64,000 nucleotides of DNA, taken from assembly GCA_003347645.1 (NCBI GenBank), contig QDFX01000007.1, positions 1-64,000 of the forward strand, written 5' to 3'. Position 1 is the first letter of the stretch. Every line of letters starts with the position of its first letter. The position numbers and the translations under genes are program-made. Of the stretch, positions 37,027-45,441 are shown one piece after another. The notes beneath the pieces were generated by a model. It had not been told where the DNA came from. It worked only from the letters and a program-made list of their open reading frames with translations, and ran no database searches. Source of the DNA: Rhizobiaceae bacterium CPCC 101076 (GTDB lineage: Bacteria; Pseudomonadota; Alphaproteobacteria; Rhizobiales; Methylopilaceae).

Positions 37027-39243
37027 CTACTTGTGCGCAAATTCCGTCACGCCATCCCATTCCGCGGGCGGCTGCTCGACGCCGAATTTCCGGCTGACCT
37101 CGACATAGTAGTCGTAGAGACGCGACAGGCCGTCGAATCGCGATTTCGAGAGCATGGCCGCACGCTCGGCCGCTTCGGCGAAACGACGCGAGCGGAAGGC
37201 ATCGATCATCGCCGCATGGTCCGTGGCGTGCCGACGAAACTCCTCGGCATTGGCCACGGTCGCGTCTCCGACGAGCGTGAAGATGCGCACGGCCTCCGTC
37301 TTACCCTTCACGCGGACGGCATCGACCTCGAGCCATGCGAAGTCCGGCGCGGCTTCCCGTGTCGGCCGCGAGGCGAGGATCTCGACGCCGTAGGTCTTGC
37401 TCGCGCCCTCGAGACGAGAGGACAGATTCACATCGTCACCGAACGCCGAATAGTCGAAACGGCGCACTGAACCAAAATTGCCAACGGAGCAACTGCCTGT
37501 CGCAAGTCCGATACCGAAACGAACCTGCTTGTGAGCGCGTCCCGATACGTCGGCTTCCGCTTTCCAGCGCGCATTGAGCGCCGCGAGCGCGATGATCATG
37601 TCGAGCGATGCGCGCGCCGCGTTCGACGCGTGGTCCGGGTCGTCCAGCGGCGCGTTCCAGAAGGCCATGATCGCGTCGCCGATATATTTGTCGAGCGTCG
37701 CCTTGTGATCGAGACAGACCTCGCTGAGCGCCGTCAGATAGGTGTTCATGAATGTCGTCAGTGCGACGGCATCCATACCTTCCGAGATCGCGGTGAAACC
37801 GCGGATGTCGCAGAACATGATGGTTATGGTCCGCGTCTCGCCTCCGAGGACCAGGCGCTCCGGATCCTTGGTCAGCTGCTCGACGACGGCCGGCGCCACG
37901 AAGCGTCCGAATGCCTCTCGCACCCAGCGCTTCTGCTTCTGTTCGGCGCGGTAGAGCGACAGTACGCCCGACAGGTAAACCGCGGCGACCGTGATCGTCG
38001 GAAACAACGGATCGAGCAGGACGCCGTTGTGCGAGAACGCGTACCAGCTGCCGCCGATCACGGTCGCGATCGCGGCGAGGCCGAGCACAGCCGTTCCGGC
38101 CGCCTCGATACGCGGCAGCAAGATCGCGATCGCAAGGCCCGCCAATGCCGCGATCAGAAGCTCGAGCCCCACCGCCCAATCGGCGCGAATCAGGGAATAA
38201 CCCTCGACGATATGCTCGATCAGTTGCGCGTGGACCTCGACACCGGGCACCGAAGCATCGACGGGCGTCGCACGCTGATCGAGCAGCCCCGCCGCGCTCG
38301 TGCCGATGAGTATGATGCGCCCCTGGATCTCGTTTGAATCGACGGAGCCGTCGAACAGCTTCCAAGCCGGTACGAAACGCGCGCCCTCGGTGTGGGAGAA
38401 TCTGACGCGAATTTCGCCGCGCGGGTCGGTCGCGATTTCCTGCGCTCCGACCTTGATCGCGTTGATGCCGGTCCGGGCCCCGAACGTCGTCTGCCCGCTC
38501 GCATTCGACGCCCGGATCAGGAACGTCGATGCCGATTGCGCCACACGCAGCGATTCAAGCGCGAGACCGGGAACGATTTGGTTGCGCACCCGCAGCACAA
38601 GCGGCACGCGCCGAACCGTCTGATCGCGATCGGGCAACCAGTTCAGCGCGCCGATGCCGGCGGCTTTCTCGACCAGACCCGGCAAAGGCAAAACAGCGCT
38701 TGAGAAGTGCGGAATAAAGGCCAGCGGATCGTCGCCCGCGCTCGCAATGCCGAACTTGACCGGATAGGTGACCTCCGCCGTTCCTCCGGTCAGAATGCTT
38801 CCGAGCACGACCGGCGCGGTGCCGATCTCGTCCGCGAAGGTCTGGTCGTTTCCCGGAGTGGAGGCCAGTTCGCGCTGGATCAGGCTTTTGCCAGGCGTCT
38901 CCGGCAACAGCGGCAAGACGTTCTCCGGACTGGTCCGGTCCGCCTCCGAGAACACCATATCGAAACCGATTGCGGCGACGCCCATCTGCCCGAGGCGCTG
39001 CACGAGTTCGCCCAGTCGCGGTCGCGGCCATGGCCATTGGCCAATCCTTCGGAGCGATTCATCATCGATATCGACGATCCGGACCGGCGTCTGCGGATTC
39101 CACGGCCGAGGCGACACCCGCTGGTAGGAATCGAAGATCAGGTTGCGGACGTCATCCAGCCGCGACGCCTGCGAAAGCCCCAGTGCAAGGATGGCGAAAA
39201 GCGGGACCAGAACCGCTGCCAGATAGGACCAGCGTCCGAGCAT
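37027..39243 (-). CDS. CHASE2-domain class III adenylate/guanylate cyclase
   Basis: A 738-residue sensor enzyme. After one membrane helix (about 4-22) comes an extracytoplasmic CHASE2 domain (to about 335), three membrane helices (about 345-435) and a class III cyclase domain (about 468-660). Catalytic residues are in place: metal-binding D479 (FCDIRGFT) and D523 (YIGDA), ATP-selecting K519, S599 (DYSAFGDD), and transition-state N606 and R610 (VNLSSR). K plus S fits ATP better than GTP, so cAMP is the expected product. It heads a five-gene reverse-strand run with a cNMP-binding antiporter and is divergent from a barrel/FecR pair. Confidence 0.92.
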   Translation of the reverse strand: MLGRWSYLAAVLVPLFAILALGLSQASRLDDVRNLIFDSYQRVSPRPWNPQTPVRIVDIDDESLRRIGQWPWPRPRLGELVQRLGQMGVAAIGFDMVFSEADRTSPENVLPLLPETPGKSLIQRELASTPGNDQTFADEIGTAPVVLGSILTGGTAEVTYPVKFGIASAGDDPLAFIPHFSSAVLPLPGLVEKAAGIGALNWLPDRDQTVRRVPLVLRVRNQIVPGLALESLRVAQSASTFLIRASNASGQTTFGARTGINAIKVGAQEIATDPRGEIRVRFSHTEGARFVPAWKLFDGSVDSNEIQGRIILIGTSAAGLLDQRATPVDASVPGVEVHAQLIEHIVEGYSLIRADWAVGLELLIAALAGLAIAILLPRIEAAGTAVLGLAAIATVIGGSWYAFSHNGVLLDPLFPTITVAAVYLSGVLSLYRAEQKQKRWVREAFGRFVAPAVVEQLTKDPERLVLGGETRTITIMFCDIRGFTAISEGMDAVALTTFMNTYLTALSEVCLDHKATLDKYIGDAIMAFWNAPLDDPDHASNAARASLDMIIALAALNARWKAEADVSGRAHKQVRFGIGLATGSCSVGNFGSVRRFDYSAFGDDVNLSSRLEGASKTYGVEILASRPTREAAPDFAWLEVDAVRVKGKTEAVRIFTLVGDATVANAEEFRRHATDHAAMIDAFRSRRFAEAAERAAMLSKSRFDGLSRLYDYYVEVSRKFGVEQPPAEWDGVTEFAHK

Positions 39244-39440
39244 TCAGCGGCCCTTCGAGTGCGACCGGAAACCAAAGCCGGCAGCCGGTTTAGCCTCCGA
39301 TGTGTCACACGTAAACCACCGTGCCGGGCTCACAATCCAGAGTCACCGTCCCGATACATGGAATCTTGTTGCGTGTGCAATTGAGCCGCACTAGGAGGGT
39401 TTCGGGGCGCTGGCAAGTTTGCCGAAACTTGGGAGCGATT
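39244..39440. promoter_or_regulatory. Divergent promoter region with two CRP/FNR-like palindromes
   Basis: This 197-bp region separates the cyclase gene from the barrel/FecR genes. It holds TGTGTCACAC (39301-39310) and TTGC-GTGT-GCAA (39369-39380), both short palindromes built of TGTG/CACA or TTG/CAA halves as in CRP/FNR-family sites, though the spacing is not the E. coli CRP one. If functional they could bring cAMP feedback to both transcripts. This is a reading by eye only. Confidence 0.35.
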
Positions 39441-40790
39441 ATGGCTGAGAAACCGGGCATGCGGGTTGCGCTGCTCGCGGTCACCCTTGCGTGCGGCCTC
39501 GTGGATGGTGCTGCCGCACAAGGGGCCGCTCAGGCCCAAAGCCGCGAGGCCATTTTTGCGCAGATGCTGCGCGATCCTGGCAATGTCACCCTCGCTCTGC
39601 GCTACGCGAAACTGAGCAACGACGAAGGCGATCTCGAAGCCGCAATCGGCGCGCTCGAGCGCATCCTGTTCTATAATCCGAGCGAACCGAACGCTCGTCT
39701 CTATCTCGGCCTGCTCTACGCCAAGCTCGGCTCGAACGACATGGCGCGTGGCTATTTCGAGTCGGTACTTCAGCATCCCGCAACGCCCGAGCCGATCCGT
39801 GCTCGCGCCGAGGCGCTGCTCGCCAAGGCGAACGAGCGGCTGAGCCCGCATCAGTGGAACAACTACATCCGCACCGGCGTCCGCTACCAAAGCAATGGAA
39901 ACGACGAGCCAGACGGCGAATATCAGGTGTTCGACCCGATCAACGGCCTGACGACGGTTGAGGGCAATCCAACAGACGACTGGAACGCTTATGTCCAGAC
40001 CGGCACGTTCTACAGCTATGATTTCGGCAATCAGCGCGGCGATCGCTTCGAAGCTAGCCTGACGACCTATAATACCCGCAACGCCCGCTTCGACGACTTC
40101 AACTACAACATGGCCGAGGTCACGGCCGGCATCCGGTTCGGCCTGCCGATGGAGAACGGCATGGCATCGGTGAAGCCTTACGTCATCGGCACCGCCGCTT
40201 TGCTCGACGACCAGGAGTATTTCCATGGCGGCGGCGGCGGCCTCGTCTTTGACATCCCGGTCGGCAAGATCGTCGTCTCGCCGTTCGCCGAAGCCGTCTG
40301 GCGCGAATACGAGAACAACGACGAGATCAACATCATCGGCGGATCGCAGTTCGAGGACCGTAATGGCGTGACCACGACGGCCGGCTTCCGTCTCGCGACA
40401 AGCACCTACGCCGCCTACCGCTTCAATGCCCGCCTCGCCTACGAAACACGTGATGCCGACCAGGACTATGAGGGTTTCGAGCGCTTCCTGGCCGAGATCC
40501 AGTTCCCATTCGACGTGAACATCAAAGGTCACCAGCTTCTGATCACGCCGCTCTTCGGCGTCCGTTATACGAACTACGACGCACCCGATCCGACCGTTCA
40601 GGACGTCGATGGCATTGACGACGTGACGCGCGAGGATCTCGAATTCCGGGTCGGCCTTGCCGCCGATTACGCGATCAACGACTGGGCCGGCGTCGGAGCG
40701 CAAGTGTTGTACCGCACGACGGATTCGAACCTCAATGCATACGAAACCGACAACTGGACGATCTCGTTCGGTCCCAATTTCCGGTTCTGA
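39441..40790 (+). CDS. TPR-linked outer-membrane beta-barrel protein
   Basis: A 449-residue exported protein. A signal peptide (MRVALLAVTLACGLVDGAAA) is followed by TPR-like repeats (about 45-130, with LALRYAKLSNDEGDLEAAI and ARLYLGLLYAKLGSND), then a region of alternating polar/aromatic strands of about 300 residues ending in the C-terminal Phe typical of outer-membrane barrels (SFGPNFRF). The build recalls the Slam/DUF560 family of surface-lipoprotein export factors. ATG 39441 has GGGAG 7 nt upstream. The FecR-domain gene follows 10 nt later, so it may be the cargo or partner. Confidence 0.75.
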   Translation: MAEKPGMRVALLAVTLACGLVDGAAAQGAAQAQSREAIFAQMLRDPGNVTLALRYAKLSNDEGDLEAAIGALERILFYNPSEPNARLYLGLLYAKLGSNDMARGYFESVLQHPATPEPIRARAEALLAKANERLSPHQWNNYIRTGVRYQSNGNDEPDGEYQVFDPINGLTTVEGNPTDDWNAYVQTGTFYSYDFGNQRGDRFEASLTTYNTRNARFDDFNYNMAEVTAGIRFGLPMENGMASVKPYVIGTAALLDDQEYFHGGGGGLVFDIPVGKIVVSPFAEAVWREYENNDEINIIGGSQFEDRNGVTTTAGFRLATSTYAAYRFNARLAYETRDADQDYEGFERFLAEIQFPFDVNIKGHQLLITPLFGVRYTNYDAPDPTVQDVDGIDDVTREDLEFRVGLAADYAINDWAGVGAQVLYRTTDSNLNAYETDNWTISFGPNFRF

Positions 40791-40800
40791 GGAGTAGACG

Positions 40801-41628
40801 ATGCCTATCTTCAACAGCCGCACGGCGGCCCGCATCTCCGCCCTCCTTGCCGGCACCGCGCTGTTTACCCTGAACGTGCAGGCACAAAGCGTCGGCACAG
40901 CCGCGGCCGTCAATCCGACGACCGAGGGCGTGCGTCCCGGCCAGGCGATACGCGTGCTTCGCCTGGGCAGCGACATCATCAGCAACGAGCGGATCAACAC
41001 CTCGCCGCAGGGCTCGACCCAGATCCTGTTCGTCGACAAGACAACGCTCAACATCGGTCCGGGCAGTTCGGTCGTGATCGACCAGTATGTCTTCAACCCG
41101 AAGACCGATACCGGCCAGGCGGCGATCACGCTTGGCAAGGGCATCATGCGCTTCGTCGGCGGCGAGATCAGCCACAGCGGTGGCGCGACGCTGAAGACGC
41201 CAGTCGCGACCGTCGGCATCCGCGGCGGTATGGGAACGATCGAGCACACGGCCGACGGGACGATCTATCTGCACCATTACGGCTCGGCGACGATCAGCAA
41301 TTCCTGCGGTTCGGTGACGATCAACCGTCCAGGTTTCTCGACCAGTGTCGGCGGCCCGAACCAGTGCCCGACCGATCCGGAAAAATCGACGAAGCCGGCC
41401 ATCGACCGCGCTCTGGCGCTGCTGACCAGCGGTCCCGGGCAGTCGGGAGGCGGCACGTTCACCGGCCAAGGGCCGCAGACGATCGACACGCCGACAGTCG
41501 ATCTGCCGCCGGACCTGCAGAAGGATCTCGACGATCTGGTCCGCGAGGCACAGCAGGATGTCGTGACGGGTGATCAGCACTACGACGACCCGCCGCCGTC
41601 GTGCACCTTCTCCTGCACCGGCAACTGA
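40801..41628 (+). CDS. Exported FecR-domain protein
   Basis: A 275-residue protein with a Sec signal peptide (cleaved near VQAQ-S) and a FecR domain (about 45-170), recognised from RPGQAIRVLRLGSDI, GSTQILFVDKTTLNIGPGSSVVIDQYVF and TPVATVGIRGG. The tail (about 175-275) is Pro/Thr/Asp-rich with a few Cys. It lacks the cytoplasmic anti-sigma part and membrane helix of classic FecR, and no FecI-type sigma gene is nearby, so it is not an iron-citrate anti-sigma factor. GAGGAG precedes ATG 40801. Its 3' end overlaps the convergent glycosyltransferase gene by 49 bp. Confidence 0.82.
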   Translation: MPIFNSRTAARISALLAGTALFTLNVQAQSVGTAAAVNPTTEGVRPGQAIRVLRLGSDIISNERINTSPQGSTQILFVDKTTLNIGPGSSVVIDQYVFNPKTDTGQAAITLGKGIMRFVGGEISHSGGATLKTPVATVGIRGGMGTIEHTADGTIYLHHYGSATISNSCGSVTINRPGFSTSVGGPNQCPTDPEKSTKPAIDRALALLTSGPGQSGGGTFTGQGPQTIDTPTVDLPPDLQKDLDDLVREAQQDVVTGDQHYDDPPPSCTFSCTGN

Positions 41629-42599
41629 GCACCCGTCAGGTGCCTCAAATCTTCGATGGCAGCGTGATAGTTGGCTTCGTTGGCGACGTCGCGGTTGAAG
41701 CTGTTCGGGCCGAGGGAAAACTTCTGGATGCAACGGTGGTTGAACAGCGCCGCGCCCTCACGGTCGCGATGCACAACCACCGTTCCACCGCCGAACGTGA
41801 AATCGGGACGTAGCGCGCCCATCGAGAACGGCCCATACGGCATGAAACCGTATGGCACATGAGCGCTTCCCAGGTATCGAACGGGTTCGATAGGTTCGTT
41901 CCGCATATGGGCGAGGTGCAGCCAGGCGAGACGAAACGTGTCTTTGTCTCCAAAGACGTACTCGTAATAGACGTCCCTGCGCTCGTTGAAGTGGACTGTC
42001 AGGCAGAGCTCCGGCCAACAACGGGCCTTGTCGATCAACAATTGGCCGCTCTCGAACTCCTGGCTGTCGTTCGCAGGCACGTTGAAGACTTGCCAGACAG
42101 GCGCGTTCGGCCGCCAGCGCAGCGCCTGCCAGATCGACATCATGTCGTGCCAGAACAAGCAGCCCTTATCGAGATAGCCAGGATCGTCGAACAGGAAAGA
42201 CGGATCGCGAATCGGAAAACAGTCGCTGTCGAGCCAGAGTACTTCACGGAACGAGCTGCGCTGGATGGCGATGGGCTTGATCGCGAAGGGACGCTCAGTC
42301 GGACCGTCGAGATCGTCCTCGATGATACGAAGCCGCAAATCGAGCTGCAGTCCCGAAAGAAGCGCAAGATGACGTTCCGAGACCTCCCCCGGCCGATGCC
42401 AGGCCTCGACCGGCAGATCGACGCCCAGACGAACTAGCTCATTGAGCAAAACCCAGCACGAGGGGAATTCCGCATCGTAGACGCCGGTGACGATACCCCT
42501 GCCGCTCATCCCTTCCGGCGGCGCGCCGCACCAGGCAATCGCGGCTCTCTGTTCGGCGTGGAGTGCCGCTATATCCGTGTCTGACAGCTTCAGTACCAT
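41580..42599 (-). CDS. Putative alpha-mannosyltransferase (MNN1-like)
   Basis: A 339-residue cytoplasmic protein resembling the Mannosyl_trans3 (MNN1/MNT) family known best from fungi. It has a GT-A-type core with LWLDSDCFPIRDPSFLFDDPGY, where the DSD would bind metal and sugar nucleotide, followed by GCLFWHD and a GQLLIDK block. It has no signal peptide or membrane helix. ATG 42599 is chosen because GGGGAAG lies upstream. Substrate and role are unknown; a surface polysaccharide is possible. It is alone on its strand and overlaps the FecR gene end. Confidence 0.68.
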   Translation of the reverse strand: MVLKLSDTDIAALHAEQRAAIAWCGAPPEGMSGRGIVTGVYDAEFPSCWVLLNELVRLGVDLPVEAWHRPGEVSERHLALLSGLQLDLRLRIIEDDLDGPTERPFAIKPIAIQRSSFREVLWLDSDCFPIRDPSFLFDDPGYLDKGCLFWHDMMSIWQALRWRPNAPVWQVFNVPANDSQEFESGQLLIDKARCWPELCLTVHFNERRDVYYEYVFGDKDTFRLAWLHLAHMRNEPIEPVRYLGSAHVPYGFMPYGPFSMGALRPDFTFGGGTVVVHRDREGAALFNHRCIQKFSLGPNSFNRDVANEANYHAAIEDLRHLTGAQLPVQEKVHDGGGSS

Positions 42600-42711
42600 T
42601 CGTGACTTCCCCACCAGGCGGCGAAAGATGTCTCTCAGATCAGTCGCTTGATCAAGTCGCGACGAAACGCACCAGGCTTGACCTTCCCCATTGGGGAGCC
42701 CCCATCATCCG

Positions 42712-42757
42712 GCCGTGACGCTTTCCTCTGTCAGCGTCATCATCAACGCGTCACGGC
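42712..42757 (+). promoter_or_regulatory. Competing hairpins in the leader of glgP
   Basis: GCCGTGACGC (42712-42721) pairs perfectly with GCGTCACGGC (42748-42757). The overlapping TGACGCT (42716-42722) pairs perfectly with AGCGTCA (42733-42739). The two stems exclude each other. They lie 127 nt upstream of the glgP start in a 284-bp region (42600-42883) that has no other gene. The arrangement resembles a switchable leader, but no ligand-binding motif is recognised. Confidence 0.4.
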
Positions 42758-42883
42758 TTCGCCGCATAAGACGCTGATCCTGCGGACGGTACGTCTATTG
42801 CTTGTCTCGGGTAACTGGACCGGCAAAGATGGAACGGGGGCACTGACCGCCCGCATCTGTCGCTAAAGCCCGCGGAGAATCCG

Positions 42884-45361
42884 ATGCTGACGACGCTTGA
42901 GCATGCTTCCTCCTTCGATGCCGAAAACATCAGCGAGGAACAGGCCATCGCCGATGTGAAGAGCGCCATCCTCAACAAGATGTCGCTCGCCGTCGGCAAG
43001 GATGCGGCCTACGCCACCGACCGCGACTGGTTCGTCGCCTGCGCGCTCGCCATCCGCGACCGCATCGCCCACCGCTTCCTCGCCGGCAAGCGCAGCTCGA
43101 CATCCGACGGCAAGAAGCGCGTCTACTATCTCTCCCTCGAATTTCTGATCGGCCGCCAGCTCACCGACGTGCTGTCGAACATGGAAATGCTCGACGTGTT
43201 CAAGCACGCGCTCGGCGATCTCGGCGTCGACTATGAGCGCGTCCGCAATGCCGAGCCGGATGCCGCACTCGGAAACGGCGGCCTCGGCCGCCTCGCGGCC
43301 TGCTTCATGGAAAGCATGGCAACGCTTTCGATCCCCGCCTACGGCTACGGCATCCGCTACGAGAACGGCCTGTTCCGCCAAGCCATCAAGGACGGCTGGC
43401 AGCAGGAATATCCGGAAGACTGGCTAGCCTTCGGTACGCCGTGGGAATTCAGCCGCTCCGACGTGATTTACGACATCAAGTTCGGCGGCTCGGTCGAGAC
43501 GAACCGCAACGATGCCGGCAGCATGCGTTTCACCTGGCACCCGAGCGAGGTCGTACACGCCGTCGCCTATGATACGCCGATCGTCGGCTGGCGCGGCAAG
43601 CATGTGAATCCGCTGCGCCTGTGGGCCGCCCATACGATGGACCCGCTGCGCCTCGAACTCTTCAACAAGGGTGACCATGTCGGCGCGCTGTCCGACCAGG
43701 CGCGCGTGGAATCGATCTCGAAAGTTCTCTATCCGAGCGACGAGACCCCGGCCGGCCAGGAACTGCGCCTGCGCCAGGAATATTTCTTTGTCTCGGCCTC
43801 ATTGCAGGACCTCGTCAACCGCCACAAGCGGATCTTCGGCGACCTCTACTCGCTGCCCGACCGCGCCGCGATCCAGCTCAACGATACGCATCCCGCCGTC
43901 GCCATTCCGGAGTTGATGCGCATCCTCATCGATGAGCACGGCCTGCCCTGGGACGAGGCGTGGCGCATCACCTCGAACACCTTCTCCTACACCAACCACA
44001 CGCTGCTTCCGGAAGCGCTGGAGACCTGGCCGCTGCCGCTCTTCGAGCGCCTGCTGCCGCGCCATCTCCAGATCATCTACTTCATCAACAGCCTGCACCT
44101 CGAAGGGGTCAAAGCCGCGTTCCCGAACGAACCCGCTCTCTTGAGCTCGGTGTCGGTGATCGACGAGCAGGGCGGCCGCCGGCTCCGCATGGGTCAGCTC
44201 GCCTTCATCGGCTCGCACACGATCAACGGCGTCTCGGCGCTGCACACCGATCTGATGCGCGCAACGACGTTCCGCGATCTGCACCGCGTCTATCCGAACC
44301 GTATCCAGAACAAGACCAACGGCATCACCTTTCGCCGCTGGCTGCACCAGTCCAATCCCGGCCTCACCGGCCTGCTGCGCGAGGTTTGCGGCGACGAGAT
44401 CCTGGACAATCCGGAGGCAATCCACCGCCTGATGGAGCACGCCGACGATGCCTCGCTGCAGGAGCGCATCTCAAAGGTCAAGCACGCCAACAAGGTGGCC
44501 CTCGCCAGGCTGATCGCCGACCGCACCGGCGTCCGCGTCGATCCGGCCGCCCTCTTCGACGTCCAGATCAAGCGCATCCACGAATACAAACGCCAGCTGC
44601 TCAACCTGCTCGAGACGGTCGCGCTCTATGACTCGATCCGTGCCAACCCGACAAAGGACTGGGTACCGCGCGTCAAGATCTTCGCCGGCAAGGCGGCCGC
44701 GAGCTATGTCAACGCGAAGCTGATCATCAAGCTCGCCAACGACATCGCCCGCGTCGTCAACGGCGATCCGAGCGTGCACAACCTGCTGAAGGTCGTGTTC
44801 CTGCCGAACTACAATGTGAGCTTGGCGGAATCGATCATCCCCGCGGCCAATCTATCGGAGCAAATCTCGACCGCCGGCATGGAGGCGTCAGGCACCGGCA
44901 ATATGAAGCTCGCGCTCAACGGCGCCTTGACGATCGGCACGATTGACGGCGCCAATATCGAAATTCACGACCATGTCGGTTCGGAAAACATCTTCATCTT
45001 CGGGCTGACCACGCCGGAAGTCGAAGACCGCCGTGCCAACGGACCGTCCGCCCAGACCTCGATCGCCAATTCGCCGATGCTCGGGCAGGTGCTCGATGCT
45101 GTCGGCGACGGCCGCTACTCCCCGGAGGATCGCGGCCGCTTCCGTCCGCTGGTCGACGGGCTGCGCAACAACGACCGCTACATGGTGACGGACGATTTCG
45201 ACAGCTATTACGCCGCGCAACGCCGGGTCGACGAGACCTGGGCCAAGCCGGATGTCTGGAACCGCGCCGCCATCGCGAACATCGCCAATATGGCGTGGTT
45301 CTCGTCGGACCGGACGATCTCGGAGTATGCCGAGCAGATCTGGAAAGTGCCGGTGGGCTGA
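42884..45361 (+). CDS. glgP: Glycogen/starch/alpha-glucan phosphorylase
   Basis: An 825-residue GT35 enzyme that releases glucose 1-phosphate from glycogen with phosphate and PLP. Family blocks: DAALGNGGLGRLAACF, RYENGLFRQ, IQLNDTHPA, RRWLHQSNP and the PLP-lysine box EASGTGNMKLALNGALTIGT. Length is standard. ATG 42884 has GCGGAGA upstream. No other glycogen genes (glgA, B, C, X) are in the window, so it stands alone. A strong terminator follows. Confidence 0.96.
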   Translation: MLTTLEHASSFDAENISEEQAIADVKSAILNKMSLAVGKDAAYATDRDWFVACALAIRDRIAHRFLAGKRSSTSDGKKRVYYLSLEFLIGRQLTDVLSNMEMLDVFKHALGDLGVDYERVRNAEPDAALGNGGLGRLAACFMESMATLSIPAYGYGIRYENGLFRQAIKDGWQQEYPEDWLAFGTPWEFSRSDVIYDIKFGGSVETNRNDAGSMRFTWHPSEVVHAVAYDTPIVGWRGKHVNPLRLWAAHTMDPLRLELFNKGDHVGALSDQARVESISKVLYPSDETPAGQELRLRQEYFFVSASLQDLVNRHKRIFGDLYSLPDRAAIQLNDTHPAVAIPELMRILIDEHGLPWDEAWRITSNTFSYTNHTLLPEALETWPLPLFERLLPRHLQIIYFINSLHLEGVKAAFPNEPALLSSVSVIDEQGGRRLRMGQLAFIGSHTINGVSALHTDLMRATTFRDLHRVYPNRIQNKTNGITFRRWLHQSNPGLTGLLREVCGDEILDNPEAIHRLMEHADDASLQERISKVKHANKVALARLIADRTGVRVDPAALFDVQIKRIHEYKRQLLNLLETVALYDSIRANPTKDWVPRVKIFAGKAAASYVNAKLIIKLANDIARVVNGDPSVHNLLKVVFLPNYNVSLAESIIPAANLSEQISTAGMEASGTGNMKLALNGALTIGTIDGANIEIHDHVGSENIFIFGLTTPEVEDRRANGPSAQTSIANSPMLGQVLDAVGDGRYSPEDRGRFRPLVDGLRNNDRYMVTDDFDSYYAAQRRVDETWAKPDVWNRAAIANIANMAWFSSDRTISEYAEQIWKVPVG

Positions 45362-45409
45362 CGCCGTTGGGTCACTCAGCGCCGCCCTGCCTATCGAACG
45401 AATGAATGA

Positions 45410-45441
45410 ATCCCGGACGCCGAAACGTCCGGGATTTTTTC
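45410..45441 (+). terminator. Rho-independent terminator of glgP
   Basis: Perfect 10-bp stem ATCCCGGACG (45410-45419) / CGTCCGGGAT (45426-45435), 6-nt loop, then six Ts (45435-45440). The T-run abuts the stop codon of the convergent ispA gene. Confidence 0.93.

Noticed and set aside
40801-41628. FecR-type anti-sigma factor of an iron-uptake system
   Set aside because: It has a signal peptide in place of the cytoplasmic anti-sigma part, and there is no FecI or TonB-dependent receptor gene nearby.
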